This document shows positions 9,220 through 18,036 of a DNA stretch of 64,000 bases, one piece after another. A program made the translations under genes and the position numbers. Below the pieces are notes generated by a model, which worked only from the letters and a program-made list of their open reading frames with translations, ran no database searches and was not told where the DNA came from. Source of the DNA: CAUZIZ01 sp965222655 (lineage in GTDB: Bacteria > Acidobacteriota > UBA6911 > RPQK01 > JAJDTT01); NCBI GenBank assembly GCA_965222655.1, contig CBDCUP010000009.1:434001-498000 (forward strand), read 5' to 3'. Position 1 is the stretch's first letter, and each line of letters opens with the position of its first letter.

Positions 9220-10184
9220 GCAACGCGGCCAGTGGGCTGGCACACCTGAAACCTTTTTTGCCGGGGCTTGAACCCCTGCTGGAAGACGCGGAAGTGTCCG
9301 AGATCATGATTAACGGTCCCGGCAATGTTTGGATCGAGGCTAAGGGCCGGTTAACGGCTCATGCAGCGCCAGGGCTGGACGAATCGGCCTTGTTACGGGC
9401 GGCTATTCACATCGCCCGGCCTTTGGGCCTGGACCCCGCTTCAAATCCGATCATAGACGCCCGCCTGGATGATGGTTCCCGCGTGGCGATCTGTGTTCCC
9501 CCGGCCAGCCCCCACGTTGCCATCACCATCCGGCGATTCGGCAAGCGGACCTTCAGCGCGGCGGATCTGGTCGAACAGAAAGCCCTACCGGAAAACGTCT
9601 TGAAAGCGGCGGAGCAGGTGTTGATGTCCCGCCGCAACATTCTGGTTTCCGGTGGGACCGGATCAGGCAAGACCACCTTGCTCAATGCCCTCATAGAACT
9701 ACTACCCGTTGACGAGCGCATTGTGGCCATCGAGGACACGCTGGAGCTTCGCATCGGCCACTCGAATTGTGTCCGGTTTGAGGCCAGGGGCCTACAAGAG
9801 GGCGCGGTGACGATCCGCGATCTAGTACGCCATGCCTTGAGGCATCGACCGGATCATATCGTGGTGGGCGAGGTTCGAGGCGGCGAGGCGGCGGATCTAC
9901 TGCAAGCTCTCAATACCGGACACGGTGGCTCACTCACGACCGTACACGCCAACAACGCGGAGAGCGCCCTGTCACGGCTTGCCAGTTGCGCCATGCAGGG
10001 CGGCGGGGAGTTGCCGTGGGAGGTGACTTGCCGGGGCGTGGTGGATGGGATTGCGATGGTAATTCACATGACGCGCCGGGAGGGACGGCGCTTTGTCGAG
10101 GAAGCCGCTTTTGTCAGTGGCTACGATGCGGGCCAGAACCAATGGGACATTGAGAGAATCACGGAGCGGGAGCTTCAACAATGA
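9216..10184 (+). CDS. VirB11/TrbB-type secretion ATPase
   Basis: A 322-residue hexameric traffic ATPase of the VirB11/TrbB family. The Walker A motif GGTGSGKTT is near residues 146-154, the Asp box (VAIEDTLEL) near 170-178, Walker B (HIVVGEVRGGEA) near 213-224 and the His box (GHGGSLTTVHA) near 234-244, all in canonical order. The ATG at 9216 overlaps the virD4 stop and has GGAGG at 9201-9205; a longer in-frame start at 9189 lacks a ribosome site. In this operon the gene is at the 3' end rather than at the 5' end as in RP4 trb. Its stop overlaps the nuclease start. Confidence 0.93.
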   Translation: MSNAASGLAHLKPFLPGLEPLLEDAEVSEIMINGPGNVWIEAKGRLTAHAAPGLDESALLRAAIHIARPLGLDPASNPIIDARLDDGSRVAICVPPASPHVAITIRRFGKRTFSAADLVEQKALPENVLKAAEQVLMSRRNILVSGGTGSGKTTLLNALIELLPVDERIVAIEDTLELRIGHSNCVRFEARGLQEGAVTIRDLVRHALRHRPDHIVVGEVRGGEAADLLQALNTGHGGSLTTVHANNAESALSRLASCAMQGGGELPWEVTCRGVVDGIAMVIHMTRREGRRFVEEAAFVSGYDAGQNQWDIERITERELQQ

Positions 10185-10621
10185 AAATACACTCCACAGG
10201 TAAGCTGATCGGGTTGGGCATTTTGATCGCCGGGATCGCGTCGTTTATCACGAGCGCCCAAATCGATCCGATCACGGCCCGCGTCGAGCGCGTGATTGAT
10301 GGAGATACCATTCAGGTTCGTTTCGAGGGTAACAGCTACACCGTGCGGCTCATCGGAGTGGACACCCCGGAGACGAAACACCCCACCCAAACGGTCGAGT
10401 ACTTCGGGCGCGAGGCCAGCGCCTTCACCAAGGCGCATCTCGAAGGCAAGACAGTTGCTCTCGTAAGGGATCGCACCGGGGATACCGCCGACCGCTACGG
10501 TCGCTGGCTCCGCTACGTCTACCTGGACGGAGACAACTTCAACGCCCGGCTCATCCGCGAGGGCTCCGAGAGGGCGAATCTTAGAAATATAGATGATTTT
10601 AGTAGAAAACCCAAACACTAA
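10181..10621 (+). CDS. Staphylococcal-nuclease-like protein, C-terminally shortened
   Basis: A 146-residue secreted or membrane-anchored thermonuclease-like protein. Residues 1-25 form a signal anchor, followed by the OB-fold of staphylococcal nuclease: VIDGDTI, RLIGVDTPE and DRYGRWLRYV, holding the two catalytic arginines and the glutamate. Nucleases of this type are frequent in conjugation loci (ParB/TrbC-associated). After residue 130 the expected helix with conserved Phe, Glu and Ala residues is replaced by an unrelated AT-rich tail, so the end appears cut at about 10,575, where base composition drops. ATGA overlap with virB11. Activity is possible but stability is doubtful. Confidence 0.78.
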   Translation: MKIHSTGKLIGLGILIAGIASFITSAQIDPITARVERVIDGDTIQVRFEGNSYTVRLIGVDTPETKHPTQTVEYFGREASAFTKAHLEGKTVALVRDRTGDTADRYGRWLRYVYLDGDNFNARLIREGSERANLRNIDDFSRKPKH

Positions 10622-10632
10622 GCCAGAGGCGT

Positions 10633-10660
10633 TTGACAGTGCTTCTCGGGCGGGCATAAT
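10633..10660 (+). promoter_or_regulatory. Sigma70-like promoter before the integration module
   Basis: TTGACA at 10633-10638 and CATAAT at 10655-10660 are separated by 16 bases, close to the sigma70 consensus. The predicted start of transcription near 10,667 would lie just after the ATG of the helix-turn-helix gene, so this promoter would mainly serve the integrase, or a shorter helix-turn-helix product. Confidence 0.4.
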
Positions 10661-10985
10661 GACTGTTGAGGAGGTCGCTCAGTTTCTGCATATGAGCCCG
10701 GGTTGGGTTTACAAACACTCGCATGAACTGGGCGCTGTGAAACTCGGGGGTTCTCTATTTTTCCCGAATAAGGAGGACCTCTATGAGTGTTTATTCAATA
10801 AAGGGCAAAGGCTGGAGGTACGATTTCACCCTCAAGGGCGAGAGGTACACTCAGGCTTGGTTCCCAACCAAAACGAAGGCCAAACAGGCAGAAGCAGAAA
10901 CAAGAAAGGAGGTATTAGCACCACAGAAGAAAACTCAGACCCCAACCGACATGAACTTCTTGGAGTTGGTAAATCGGAAACTTGA
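10659..10985 (+). CDS. Helix-turn-helix excisionase-like protein overlapping the integrase
   Basis: A 108-residue ORF whose first 45 residues form an excisionase or MerR-like DNA-binding domain (TVEEVAQFLHMSPGWVYK, then a wing ending in GGSLFFPNKEDLYE). Such proteins control integration and excision directionality. The frame runs 200 bases into the integrase gene in another register, so the last 65 residues are probably non-conserved overlap and may not be real. The ATG at 10659 is chosen because homologous domains start here; the frame is open further upstream to 10593. AAGGAGG inside this gene at about 10,770 serves the integrase. Confidence 0.65.
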   Translation: MTVEEVAQFLHMSPGWVYKHSHELGAVKLGGSLFFPNKEDLYECLFNKGQRLEVRFHPQGREVHSGLVPNQNEGQTGRSRNKKGGISTTEENSDPNRHELLGVGKSET

Positions 10986-11882
10986 TGATGTAGAGGCTCG
11001 AAACAGCCTCAGATACTACAAGGACTTTCAATACATGGCGAGGCGATGGGCTCAGCTTTGGGGCGAGTTGAACTGTAGGCAGATAACCCGGGAAATGATC
11101 GAGCAGTTTGTCAAAAGACGGAAAAAGCAGGTTTCAGCACGCACCGCAAATAAGGAAATCCGCTATCTACGCTCAGTCTTTAACTTCGGGAAGAAAAAAA
11201 GTTGGCTGAGCACCAGCCCGGTTGATGGGATTGACTTCTTCTCGGTGGACAAACAGATACGGTACATCCCGACTGCTGAAGATGTGGAGAAAATCATCCT
11301 CCACGCTCGATCTGACAAGTGGTTGATGGCGCGGTATCCTGATGCTCCTGATTATCTTGAGACTTTGAGAGACACACTGGGACGCATAAGTGAGATCAAT
11401 AGGTTGAAATGGGACGACGTGAACCTGGAAGAGAGATACTTAATCCTCTACACTCGCAAGATAGACGGGGGGCTTTCTCCCAGGAAGATCCCAATGACTC
11501 AAAGGCTGGACGAGATTCTTTCACTAAGGTATGCGCACAGAGACCCCAAAAAGCCTTGGGTGTTCTGGAATCCCCGTACGGGCCTACCCTACAGAGATCG
11601 CAAGAGCATCATGAAGCGACTGTGTAAAGAAGCCAGAGTGCCGTACTTTCGTTTCCATTCACTGCGACATTCAAGTGCATCCCTCATGGACAACAGCAAC
11701 GTCCCAACGGGTGCGATCCAGAGAATCTTAGGCCATAGAAATCGGACCACGACGGAAATCTATCTGCACAGTCTGGGGGAAGGGGAAAGAGAAGCCATCG
11801 AAGCGTTCGAGGCCGTGAGAGAGGAAAAAGTCTCACACAGATCCACACACAGCGGTATGATGATTCCCCTGAAACCCTTGAT

Positions 11883-11892
<10 letters not shown>
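10783..11892 (+). CDS. Tyrosine recombinase (integrase) of the conjugative element
   Basis: A 369-residue phage-type integrase. An N-terminal arm-binding domain (SIKGKGWRYDFTLKGERYTQAWF) is followed by a SAM-like core domain near residues 65-150 and a catalytic domain. The catalytic Arg lies in LGRISEINRL near residue 203, the HSLRH box near 293-297, a His in LGHRNRTTTE near 316 and the Tyr near 327, so the catalytic set is complete. AAGGAGG precedes the ATG by six bases. The stop codon TAG is formed by bases inside the downstream tRNA-Arg gene, so integrase and attachment site physically overlap. Base composition is lower in GC than in the secretion operon. Confidence 0.9.
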
Positions 11893-11960
<68 letters not shown>

Positions 11961-12008
11961 GATTTTTCAACGGGTTAGAGCAATCACCCTAACCGCCCCA
12001 CGAGCCCA

Positions 12009-13082
12009 TCACCCGCTTTTCACCCGCTCGGTGTTCATGAACTCGCCCTCCTCTAGTCGCTGCGCGTCCCGGACGCTTCTTACAGCGTGATCCGAGACAA
12101 AGAGGGCGTAGCGCATGGTGGTCTGGATGTCTCGGTGACCAAGGAGATCCTTGACGGTCCGAACATCGACGCCAAGGCGAAGCCAGTGGGTGGCTCGGAA
12201 TCGGCGCAGATCGTGGAAGCCTACCCAATTCAGTCCGGCTCTCACGGCTCCGCGCTTGAACGCCTTCTCGGGATTGACCCAGCGCTGATTCGTCTGCGAA
12301 CCGACAAAGACATAAGGGCAGTGGAGGTGCCGAACAAGACGTTGAAGCCAGTCCAGTGCGAACTCCGACAAGGGGATGTGACGGACCCGTTGGTTCTTGG
12401 TCCGTCCCACACTCAAGATCCGCTCGGGCACACTGATGCTATCCCATTCGAGAAATAGTGCCTCACTCTTCCGAATTCCCGTCTCCCCCATGACTGCCAC
12501 TAGCGCCGCAATCTCCAGCCGATCCATCGACTGCACGAGCAGGTGAAATTCCTCAACCGTAAGGATACGTCTTGGCACTTCTTGAACCTTGAGCATAGGA
12601 AAGCGAACCAGGGGATGGTAATCGATGACTCCCACCTCAAGAGCAAAGCTGAACATCTTCCGCAGAGCCGCAACGTCGCGGTTAACTGTGTTTGGAGAGA
12701 CGTGCTTCACCCGACGCCGAACGTAACGATGCAGGTGGTGGCGGCGGAAGTCGACAAGAAGGATTCCCCCCAGTTCTCGGTTGAGGCTTCCGAAGGACAG
12801 TGCGTACCGATCCCAGGACCTCATCCGTACCTTGGCGTATTCTTCAAGAAAGGTGGCCGAAAAGTCGGACACGGTTGCGGCGTCTCTGGGACTCGATCCC
12901 GTTAACGTTTCTCGAAGTTTGCGCCATGTGCCCTCGATGATGGCGGCCTCGATACGAGAGAGAGTCCGCTTGGCTACTTTGGGGTTGGGATAGAATCGCC
13001 TGAACTCCTTTCCGTCCGGCCAGCGCTTCCTCACCTCGATCTTGGGAGCGCCCTTGCGATATTTGACCCGGTTAATTGCCAT
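12009..13082 (-). CDS. Second tyrosine recombinase (integrase)
   Basis: A 357-residue integrase, convergent with the first one, with its 3' end 48 bases from the tRNA-Arg. Catalytic-domain landmarks: Arg in MGETGIRKSEAL, Lys in GRTKNQRVRHIPLS, HDLRRFRATHWL, and His plus Tyr in LGHRDIQTTMRYA. The core domain carries the usual PNTVNRDVAALRKMF helix. The start ATG at 13082 overlaps the stop of the excisionase gene. Two different integrases flank one tRNA, which indicates two separate elements that use or border the same site. It is probably functional. Confidence 0.9.
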   Translation of the reverse strand: MAINRVKYRKGAPKIEVRKRWPDGKEFRRFYPNPKVAKRTLSRIEAAIIEGTWRKLRETLTGSSPRDAATVSDFSATFLEEYAKVRMRSWDRYALSFGSLNRELGGILLVDFRRHHLHRYVRRRVKHVSPNTVNRDVAALRKMFSFALEVGVIDYHPLVRFPMLKVQEVPRRILTVEEFHLLVQSMDRLEIAALVAVMGETGIRKSEALFLEWDSISVPERILSVGRTKNQRVRHIPLSEFALDWLQRLVRHLHCPYVFVGSQTNQRWVNPEKAFKRGAVRAGLNWVGFHDLRRFRATHWLRLGVDVRTVKDLLGHRDIQTTMRYALFVSDHAVRSVRDAQRLEEGEFMNTERVKSG

Positions 13083-13329
13083 GTTCCCTCCTTTCCTGAC
13101 CGGGTCCTCCGTCCGGGTCAGGATACCACTCGTCCAGGGTGTCGATAAAACCGTTCAAGTCTTCCAAAGTGAAGACACGGTGGTTTTCCAGTCGACGGGC
13201 TCTGATCATGTTCAGATCGGCATATTTTCTTAGCGTTTGTTCGTGAACGCCCAGATAGCGGGCGGCGGCCTTGCTGCTGAACAGCCGCTGGTTGGGAACT
13301 TGGATCAGCGCAACTGGTTTCCCGATCAT
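13072..13329 (-). CDS. Excisionase / MerR-type helix-turn-helix protein
   Basis: An 85-residue protein with one helix-turn-helix (FSSKAAARYLGVHEQTLRKYADLNMIRARR) and a short wing, then a LEDLNGFIDTLDEW helix. It matches the DNA-binding domain family of excisionases and small MerR-like regulators. It overlaps the integrase start by 11 bases, the usual Xis-Int layout, so it likely controls excision of the second element. No other domain is present. Confidence 0.8.
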   Translation of the reverse strand: MIGKPVALIQVPNQRLFSSKAAARYLGVHEQTLRKYADLNMIRARRLENHRVFTLEDLNGFIDTLDEWYPDPDGGPGQERREHGN

Positions 13330-13407
13330 CGTTTACTGGTCCCGACCTACGCTTTGTCGTGTGATGAGGCCCTCTGTCTCTGCCAGTCCTGCAGCATCAC
13401 AGCCCCC

Positions 13408-13785
13408 CTATCCCTCTAAATCGAAATCTAGGAGTCTCACAACGGGGGCTCTCCCTGGGTGTCGAGTAACTGAAACCAAACCCCTGCTCTCAAGCTGTGA
13501 CAAGGCTCGATAACTCGAATGTCTGCTGACGCCGAAAAGATCCAAGGTCGCGTGAGTGAGACGGACACTCTTTGACTTCGTAAGCCCCGACAAAAAACTC
13601 AGGGCGATCGCGACATGAAGCGACTTTCCGGGAAGTTTGGCCGCTGCCACCAACCAATCCAACTGGATTGGCCCCTTAAGGAACCTTCCCGTATTGCGCC
13701 GTATCCTCGAAGGAGATCTTCTCTTGGATTCCAGAGTCGTCTCAGACGTGAGCCGGAGAGAGTCCAGGTTGATCTGAGTCGACAT
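13408..13785 (-). CDS. Winged-helix DNA-binding protein of the second element
   Basis: A 125-residue basic protein. Residues 1-45 are Arg/Ser-rich and flexible. Residues 50-120 look like a winged helix (LHVAIALSFLSGL, a TLDLFGVSRHSSYRALSQLE recognition helix and a LVSVTRHPGRAPVV wing). I recognise this as a small protein that recurs in integrative elements next to polymerase or integrase genes, but its exact function is unknown to me; replication or copy control is likely. A weak ribosome site AGGAAG lies upstream. Just upstream is a cluster of dyad repeats that may be its binding site. Confidence 0.7.
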   Translation of the reverse strand: MSTQINLDSLRLTSETTLESKRRSPSRIRRNTGRFLKGPIQLDWLVAAAKLPGKSLHVAIALSFLSGLTKSKSVRLTHATLDLFGVSRHSSYRALSQLESRGLVSVTRHPGRAPVVRLLDFDLEG

Positions 13786-13832
13786 TATTATTAAGACTTC
13801 CTAAAGAGATACATATATAAGATGAGACGGGG

Positions 13833-13895
13833 GTGCACTGGTGCACAGGTATCGTTGCACCAGCGCTCAGGTCACCTGTGCGCTCATGCACACCT
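13833..13895. promoter_or_regulatory. Cluster of dyad repeats between polymerase and winged-helix genes
   Basis: Several palindromes are packed into about 60 bases: GTGCAC at 13833 and 13841, CTGGTGCA (13838-13845) inverted as TGCACCAG (13856-13863), CAGGTCACCTG at 13868-13878, and GTGCGC with GCAC spaced by four bases at about 13878-13891. An AT-rich stretch with TATATAA at 13814-13820 lies beside it. The layout fits an operator or a replication origin of the second element. Confidence 0.45.
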
Positions 13896-13900
13896 TCTTT

Positions 13901-15628
13901 CTAAACTAGTTCCTTCATGATCTCCCAGACGGTCGTCCACATCTCCCTGCCCCGCTCGTCCATATAGCGCTCCGGATAACGGATCACCTTTGCCTCTGTC
14001 TGGATCTGAAAGCCATCAAGAACAGCCTCGCTCGCTTCTGTCATGGCCATCTGAGCTGCCGCAACGGCATCCTCCAATTCCGGCAGCGGAGCCTCGATCA
14101 AGATCGCATCATGAATAGGAGCGCAGACCCGTATGCCTCGCTCCGTTGCCAGGCAGCAAGCTAGACGTAGCATCTCCGCCCCGTTGGCCTGCATGGGGAA
14201 GTTCTGGAGAAACCGAGGATTCACTTCGTTTCCGACATGAATCTCCCAACCAAAGACGGTCCATAGCTTGCCGTGTAACATGGCGTAGTCGACCGCCGCT
14301 TCTGACCATCGCCAGAAAACGGGATAGGTCTGCCGGTGCATTTGCAGCAGCTCCCGTGCCTCGATCTCGGGCCGATCGATTTTCTGGGCCAAGGATTTGG
14401 CCCCCATTCCATATTGGACGGCAAGGACGCACTCTTTGAACATCTCCCGTTCCCAAGGGTGGCTTTCCTTGGTCGCATCAGGCGGCGCAACTCCTACCTG
14501 CTTAGCCAAGGCTAGGTACGGATCTCCCGAAGTCGCGGCTTGTAGCATCGCCGGGTCACCCGAGAGCGCAGCTGCAATGCAATATTCCTGCTGAGCAAAA
14601 TCAATGTGGGCCAGACCCCAGCCCGGTTCAGGCCGTATCAATCCGCGCAACCAGATCGCAGGACCAAAAATGAACTTGCTGTTGCTCGGTTGATTTCGCC
14701 CTGTGCGGGCCTGGAAGGCGGAGAGAAGACACCGATTGCGGCCGTCCTGCCCAATGGCTAGCTCCGACAGCCGCATCCGCGAAAGTGAGATTCGAAGTTC
14801 TCGCAAAGGTGCAACTTCAGGATTGCTGCGAGCCATCTCACGGAAGATGTCGTCCTTGAGTGCCAGCCGACCGGATTTTAGCCTGGGCCACGGCACCGCG
14901 TGTTTTTCAAGCCACTTTTCGAATCGATCGACCTTGAAGCTCAGGCCTTCGTATACCCCATATCTGGCGTCGATACGTCGGATCAACTTTTCTTGGATAT
15001 GAGGCCAGTGCTCCCGCAGTGCCGAGTATGCTTCTGTGTCAATAGGAACCCCGCAGTGCTCCATGTGCGCAGCCGCCTTCATGTAGCGTCCCCGAAGAAG
15101 TGCCCTTGGAACATCCAGATGAGGGCTCATTCGATGCAGCAACTTATGAACTGCGACCACATCGCTCTCACAATAGTCTGTGAGCTGTTTACGCTCCGAT
15201 AGGCTCCAAGGACCTCCCCGTAGTGCCAGCTCACGCATATGCTCCTTCTCAGACGCTTCGATTCCGTCCAGACCAAAGGCCGTCAGAGCGCCGAGAAGGC
15301 CAAACCCGCACGGTGGAGTTTTGCCATTGACGAGGTTTCTGAATTCACAGAAGAGATCCAGTACATTAGCGGGGTGGGACCAGCCCAGAGCAAGGTGACA
15401 ACCTAACTCAGCTGAGTCGTAGTAAGCGACAAGAAGGGAGTCCGGACCAACCGAGTATGGGGGTGCTGCAGAAGTGCTCAGATCGTCCTGCCAAAGTCGT
15501 ATAGTCCGTCCGCTCCGTTCCTCCCTGGCCACAACACAGATCGGAGTGGGTTGCTCACCAGGCGGTGCGGAAAACTCAAAGTCTACGCACCAGATTTCTT
15601 TGAATGCACTCAAAGGGGACAAGCTCAA
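13901..15628 (-). CDS. Family A DNA polymerase with 3'-5' exonuclease domain
   Basis: A 575-residue polymerase of the bacteriophage/plasmid PolA-like type. An exonuclease domain near residues 10-175 has the acidic motifs VDFEF, a central YDSAELG and DYCESDVVAV. The polymerase domain carries motif A (AHIDFAQQEY, near residue 340), motif B (FKECVLAVQYGMG, near 396-408) and motif C (PIHDAIL, near 504), so catalysis should be intact. The 5' nuclease domain is absent. I choose TTG at 15628 because it overlaps the upstream stop as TTGA and has AGGAG four bases away; the longer frame to 15730 would overlap the neighbour by 106 bases. Likely replicates the element. Confidence 0.9.
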   Translation of the reverse strand: MSLSPLSAFKEIWCVDFEFSAPPGEQPTPICVVAREERSGRTIRLWQDDLSTSAAPPYSVGPDSLLVAYYDSAELGCHLALGWSHPANVLDLFCEFRNLVNGKTPPCGFGLLGALTAFGLDGIEASEKEHMRELALRGGPWSLSERKQLTDYCESDVVAVHKLLHRMSPHLDVPRALLRGRYMKAAAHMEHCGVPIDTEAYSALREHWPHIQEKLIRRIDARYGVYEGLSFKVDRFEKWLEKHAVPWPRLKSGRLALKDDIFREMARSNPEVAPLRELRISLSRMRLSELAIGQDGRNRCLLSAFQARTGRNQPSNSKFIFGPAIWLRGLIRPEPGWGLAHIDFAQQEYCIAAALSGDPAMLQAATSGDPYLALAKQVGVAPPDATKESHPWEREMFKECVLAVQYGMGAKSLAQKIDRPEIEARELLQMHRQTYPVFWRWSEAAVDYAMLHGKLWTVFGWEIHVGNEVNPRFLQNFPMQANGAEMLRLACCLATERGIRVCAPIHDAILIEAPLPELEDAVAAAQMAMTEASEAVLDGFQIQTEAKVIRYPERYMDERGREMWTTVWEIMKELV

Positions 15629-16266
15629 CGTACTCCTCTCAACTTCTGGATTGCTAAGTGATCCATGGATTGGATGAACTTGTCTTTGAAGGCGATCTCC
15701 AAGATCTGGCCCAAGCTCAAATCGGGCCATTCCGGTTCGGGGAGGTCTCCTGTGGCCGTAAACACCTCATAGGCCCCCAGCCGCATGTTGGCTACGATGC
15801 GTACCCAGTCTTTCATCGCGACCTGAGCGGCCTCCAGAGCCGACCGATGCCACTCGAGCTGACGTCCATCCGCACCGGGCAGCCTTACGGGATAGAGGAA
15901 GACAATCCCCTGCCGGTTAATGGCGGTGAAAAGGCACATGGGAACAATTTCTCCTGGCAGCTCCGACCATAAAGTGGGGTCTACGAGATATGTCTCTCGG
16001 TCCTCCTTAAGCTCGAGGACTGCCGTTTCCAGCCGATAGGATTCGTCTGGTTGAACTCTGATAAACCATTGTCTGTCTGGCTTGCGAACCGGGATGGTGA
16101 TGATCTTTTTCTTGACTCCAGCCGTTTCTGCAAAGTTCTGGGAGAGTCGGAGTTTCTCGATGTCAGGAATCCCTTCCTGCTCATCGCGGATACTCCGCTG
16201 TCTGTCTCGATCGTCGCCCCCGTCGGGCGTCGGAGTGGTTGCGGTTTTCTTACCCTTGTTGGTCAT
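15625..16266 (-). CDS. Conserved unknown protein next to the polymerase
   Basis: A 213-residue soluble protein whose start codon at 16266 has AAGGAG six bases upstream. Residues 1-45 are charged and disordered. The rest contains strands ending in IITIPVRKPDRQWF, LYPVRLPG and a helix WHRSALEAAQVAMKDWVRI, then MRLGAYEV. I recognise this pattern as a protein family that accompanies family A polymerases in integrative elements and phage-like plasmids, without a known function. It overlaps the polymerase start (TTGA), so the two are translationally coupled; a processivity or replisome accessory role is a guess. Confidence 0.65.
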   Translation of the reverse strand: MTNKGKKTATTPTPDGGDDRDRQRSIRDEQEGIPDIEKLRLSQNFAETAGVKKKIITIPVRKPDRQWFIRVQPDESYRLETAVLELKEDRETYLVDPTLWSELPGEIVPMCLFTAINRQGIVFLYPVRLPGADGRQLEWHRSALEAAQVAMKDWVRIVANMRLGAYEVFTATGDLPEPEWPDLSLGQILEIAFKDKFIQSMDHLAIQKLRGVR

Positions 16267-16292
16267 GTTGTTTCTCCTTGAGTGCGGGTCGT

Positions 16293-16475
16293 TCAATGAT
16301 TAGGTTTTCTAGATCGCCCGACGGCAACCAAGCACCTTGAAACTCCGTTCAATTCAGATCCTTCCAAGGCCATAAGCCCGGCCTTCTTGACTTCCTGAAT
16401 CCCTTTACGCGTTCCATCAGACTCGTCCGGAAACATTGCCAGCATCTCTTTCTCAAACTCGGACAGCATCGGCAA
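16293..16475 (-). CDS. Small ORF after the truncated primase (possible gene remnant)
   Basis: A 60-residue ORF, MPMLSEFEKEMLAMF then a charged tail. It overlaps the end of the primase gene by 22 bases in another frame, and ends 27 bases before the next start. It may be a genuine small protein or the last piece of the helicase part that is missing from the primase. Nothing in it identifies a function. Low confidence. Confidence 0.3.
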   Translation of the reverse strand: MPMLSEFEKEMLAMFPDESDGTRKGIQEVKKAGLMALEGSELNGVSRCLVAVGRSRKPNH

Positions 16476-18036
16476 TCTGCTGTTTCTCTTTCGGGGGATC
16501 AGGCAGATCGTACTCCTTCAGGGAACCTTCTAGACGTGTGTCTACTTGAGAAATCGATCCAATCGATCCAATCGAGCCGCCAGCATGTAGGTACAGGAAG
16601 TTGCCGTCGATCTTGCGCCAGCCGATATGGGTGTAGACGTGCTGGGTTGGCACGTCGCCGGAAAGGTGTTGAATTGCCTCTCTCGCTCGATCCTTGGCTC
16701 CATAACCGGCGGAAACAATGGCTCCCGCGCCAAGATTCTCCACGACCCATTGCATACCGGAAAACTGGTTGGCCGGGATAGTGAAGCGGCAAGGCTTGCC
16801 TCTCAACACAGCTTCGATCTCAAAGGATTGCCTGGTCTCTTCACCGTCGTCCTCCACCACGTCCCTGGCTATGCACGCTGTGAAGTTGGTTAGGACCACG
16901 GGTTTGACCCCATCATTTGTGGACTTGTTCCAGATGAGACCGTGATCCTTCACTCCGTAGATTGTATTCAGCGGATCACCGAACCCCTTACTGACAAGGG
17001 CAGCAGCAGCAGCGCTGAAATTGCGAGAGTGGTTGAGATAGGTGTGGGCAGCAAACTTGTTATAGGCTCGCCCGGCTTCGAACGGATCGGCATTCGTGCT
17101 GAAAACATAAAGCAGATCACTTCCACCAAAGTTAGTGGTCGCTGAGACACCGGCGTCCTTACCTGGCCTGCGCCAGTACGTGGCTTCTCCGTTGTGCCCT
17201 ACCTTCGCCCAGCCGAGCGGTTCCAGCACCTCTTCCCAGGTTGCCTTTCGGTTGAACGCATCACCCGGTCGGTTGCCGTTACGAGTGGAAGGGCCAGTGA
17301 TGAGCCGCGCTGGCTCGACGTGCTCATTGAGGGCACGAGCACATTGCAGAAGAAGTTCTCTCTCAGCCGCACTGATGTTTGGAATACGTGTCAGATTCCC
17401 CTGGTCTAACACGTATGGCTTGTTCGAGGGATGACAGGCTTCAGGGGAGCCTGGAAGGAGAACATAGCCGCCCTCTCCCCTCGTCTCGATCAGTACGACT
17501 GCTTTGCCATCCTCACCGGCCTGCCCTGCCAACTTTTGGTTCCGCTGCACACCATCTGGACATCTGTAGAAGGCGTGGCATCCCCCCCTCGGTGTCGAAA
17601 CGAGTACCAGCCTGTCGAGAAGCTTTTCTTGCCCCTGCTCAAGGACCAGATAGAGCCACTTGGGAAACGCAGCACCACCAGCATCAAAATCAAGGATTTC
17701 GAGGTTGCCGCTGACGCCTCCGGCAACTGTTCCAATCCCATTGCTACTGCCATTGCCAAACCAGTTTTTGAGCTCCTCATCAGTTGGCAAGTTCGATTGG
17801 TATGGTTTCCAAGGGATGAGAGGAGCTTTGCTGCCATCTGCTTTGATCGGAATCACTGACAGACCAGCGTCTACGAGTTGGCGTGCGAAAGAGAGCAGAT
17901 CCGTGGTTTCGGTATGGGGAGTTTCATCCACAGTCGTCTGCCGCGAATCAACACTTTCCGAGATAGCTCCGGCCTTTAGGGACCACCGGGCTGATTCCCG
18001 AGGTGGAGACTCCTGCGGTGGGAACAGGTCGCTCAT
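16453..18036 (-). CDS. Primase-polymerase with truncated DUF927-type domain
   Basis: A 527-residue replication protein. Residues 35-215 match the bifunctional primase-polymerase domain of plasmid and phage proteins (SVIPIKADGSKAPLIPW, GIGTVAGGVSGNLEILDFD, LVSTPRGGCHAFY). After a linker, residues 345-510 resemble the start of a DUF927 helicase-like domain (IYGVKDHGLIW, then THIGWRKIDGNFLYLHAGG). The protein stops just after a LPDPPKEKQ segment, where DUF927 proteins normally continue into a Walker A ATPase of 250 or more residues. The helicase motor is therefore lost. The start at 18036 forms an ATGA overlap with the repressor gene; the frame upstream to 18099 is not used. Confidence 0.8.
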   Translation of the reverse strand: MSDLFPPQESPPRESARWSLKAGAISESVDSRQTTVDETPHTETTDLLSFARQLVDAGLSVIPIKADGSKAPLIPWKPYQSNLPTDEELKNWFGNGSSNGIGTVAGGVSGNLEILDFDAGGAAFPKWLYLVLEQGQEKLLDRLVLVSTPRGGCHAFYRCPDGVQRNQKLAGQAGEDGKAVVLIETRGEGGYVLLPGSPEACHPSNKPYVLDQGNLTRIPNISAAERELLLQCARALNEHVEPARLITGPSTRNGNRPGDAFNRKATWEEVLEPLGWAKVGHNGEATYWRRPGKDAGVSATTNFGGSDLLYVFSTNADPFEAGRAYNKFAAHTYLNHSRNFSAAAAALVSKGFGDPLNTIYGVKDHGLIWNKSTNDGVKPVVLTNFTACIARDVVEDDGEETRQSFEIEAVLRGKPCRFTIPANQFSGMQWVVENLGAGAIVSAGYGAKDRAREAIQHLSGDVPTQHVYTHIGWRKIDGNFLYLHAGGSIGSIGSISQVDTRLEGSLKEYDLPDPPKEKQQIADAVRV

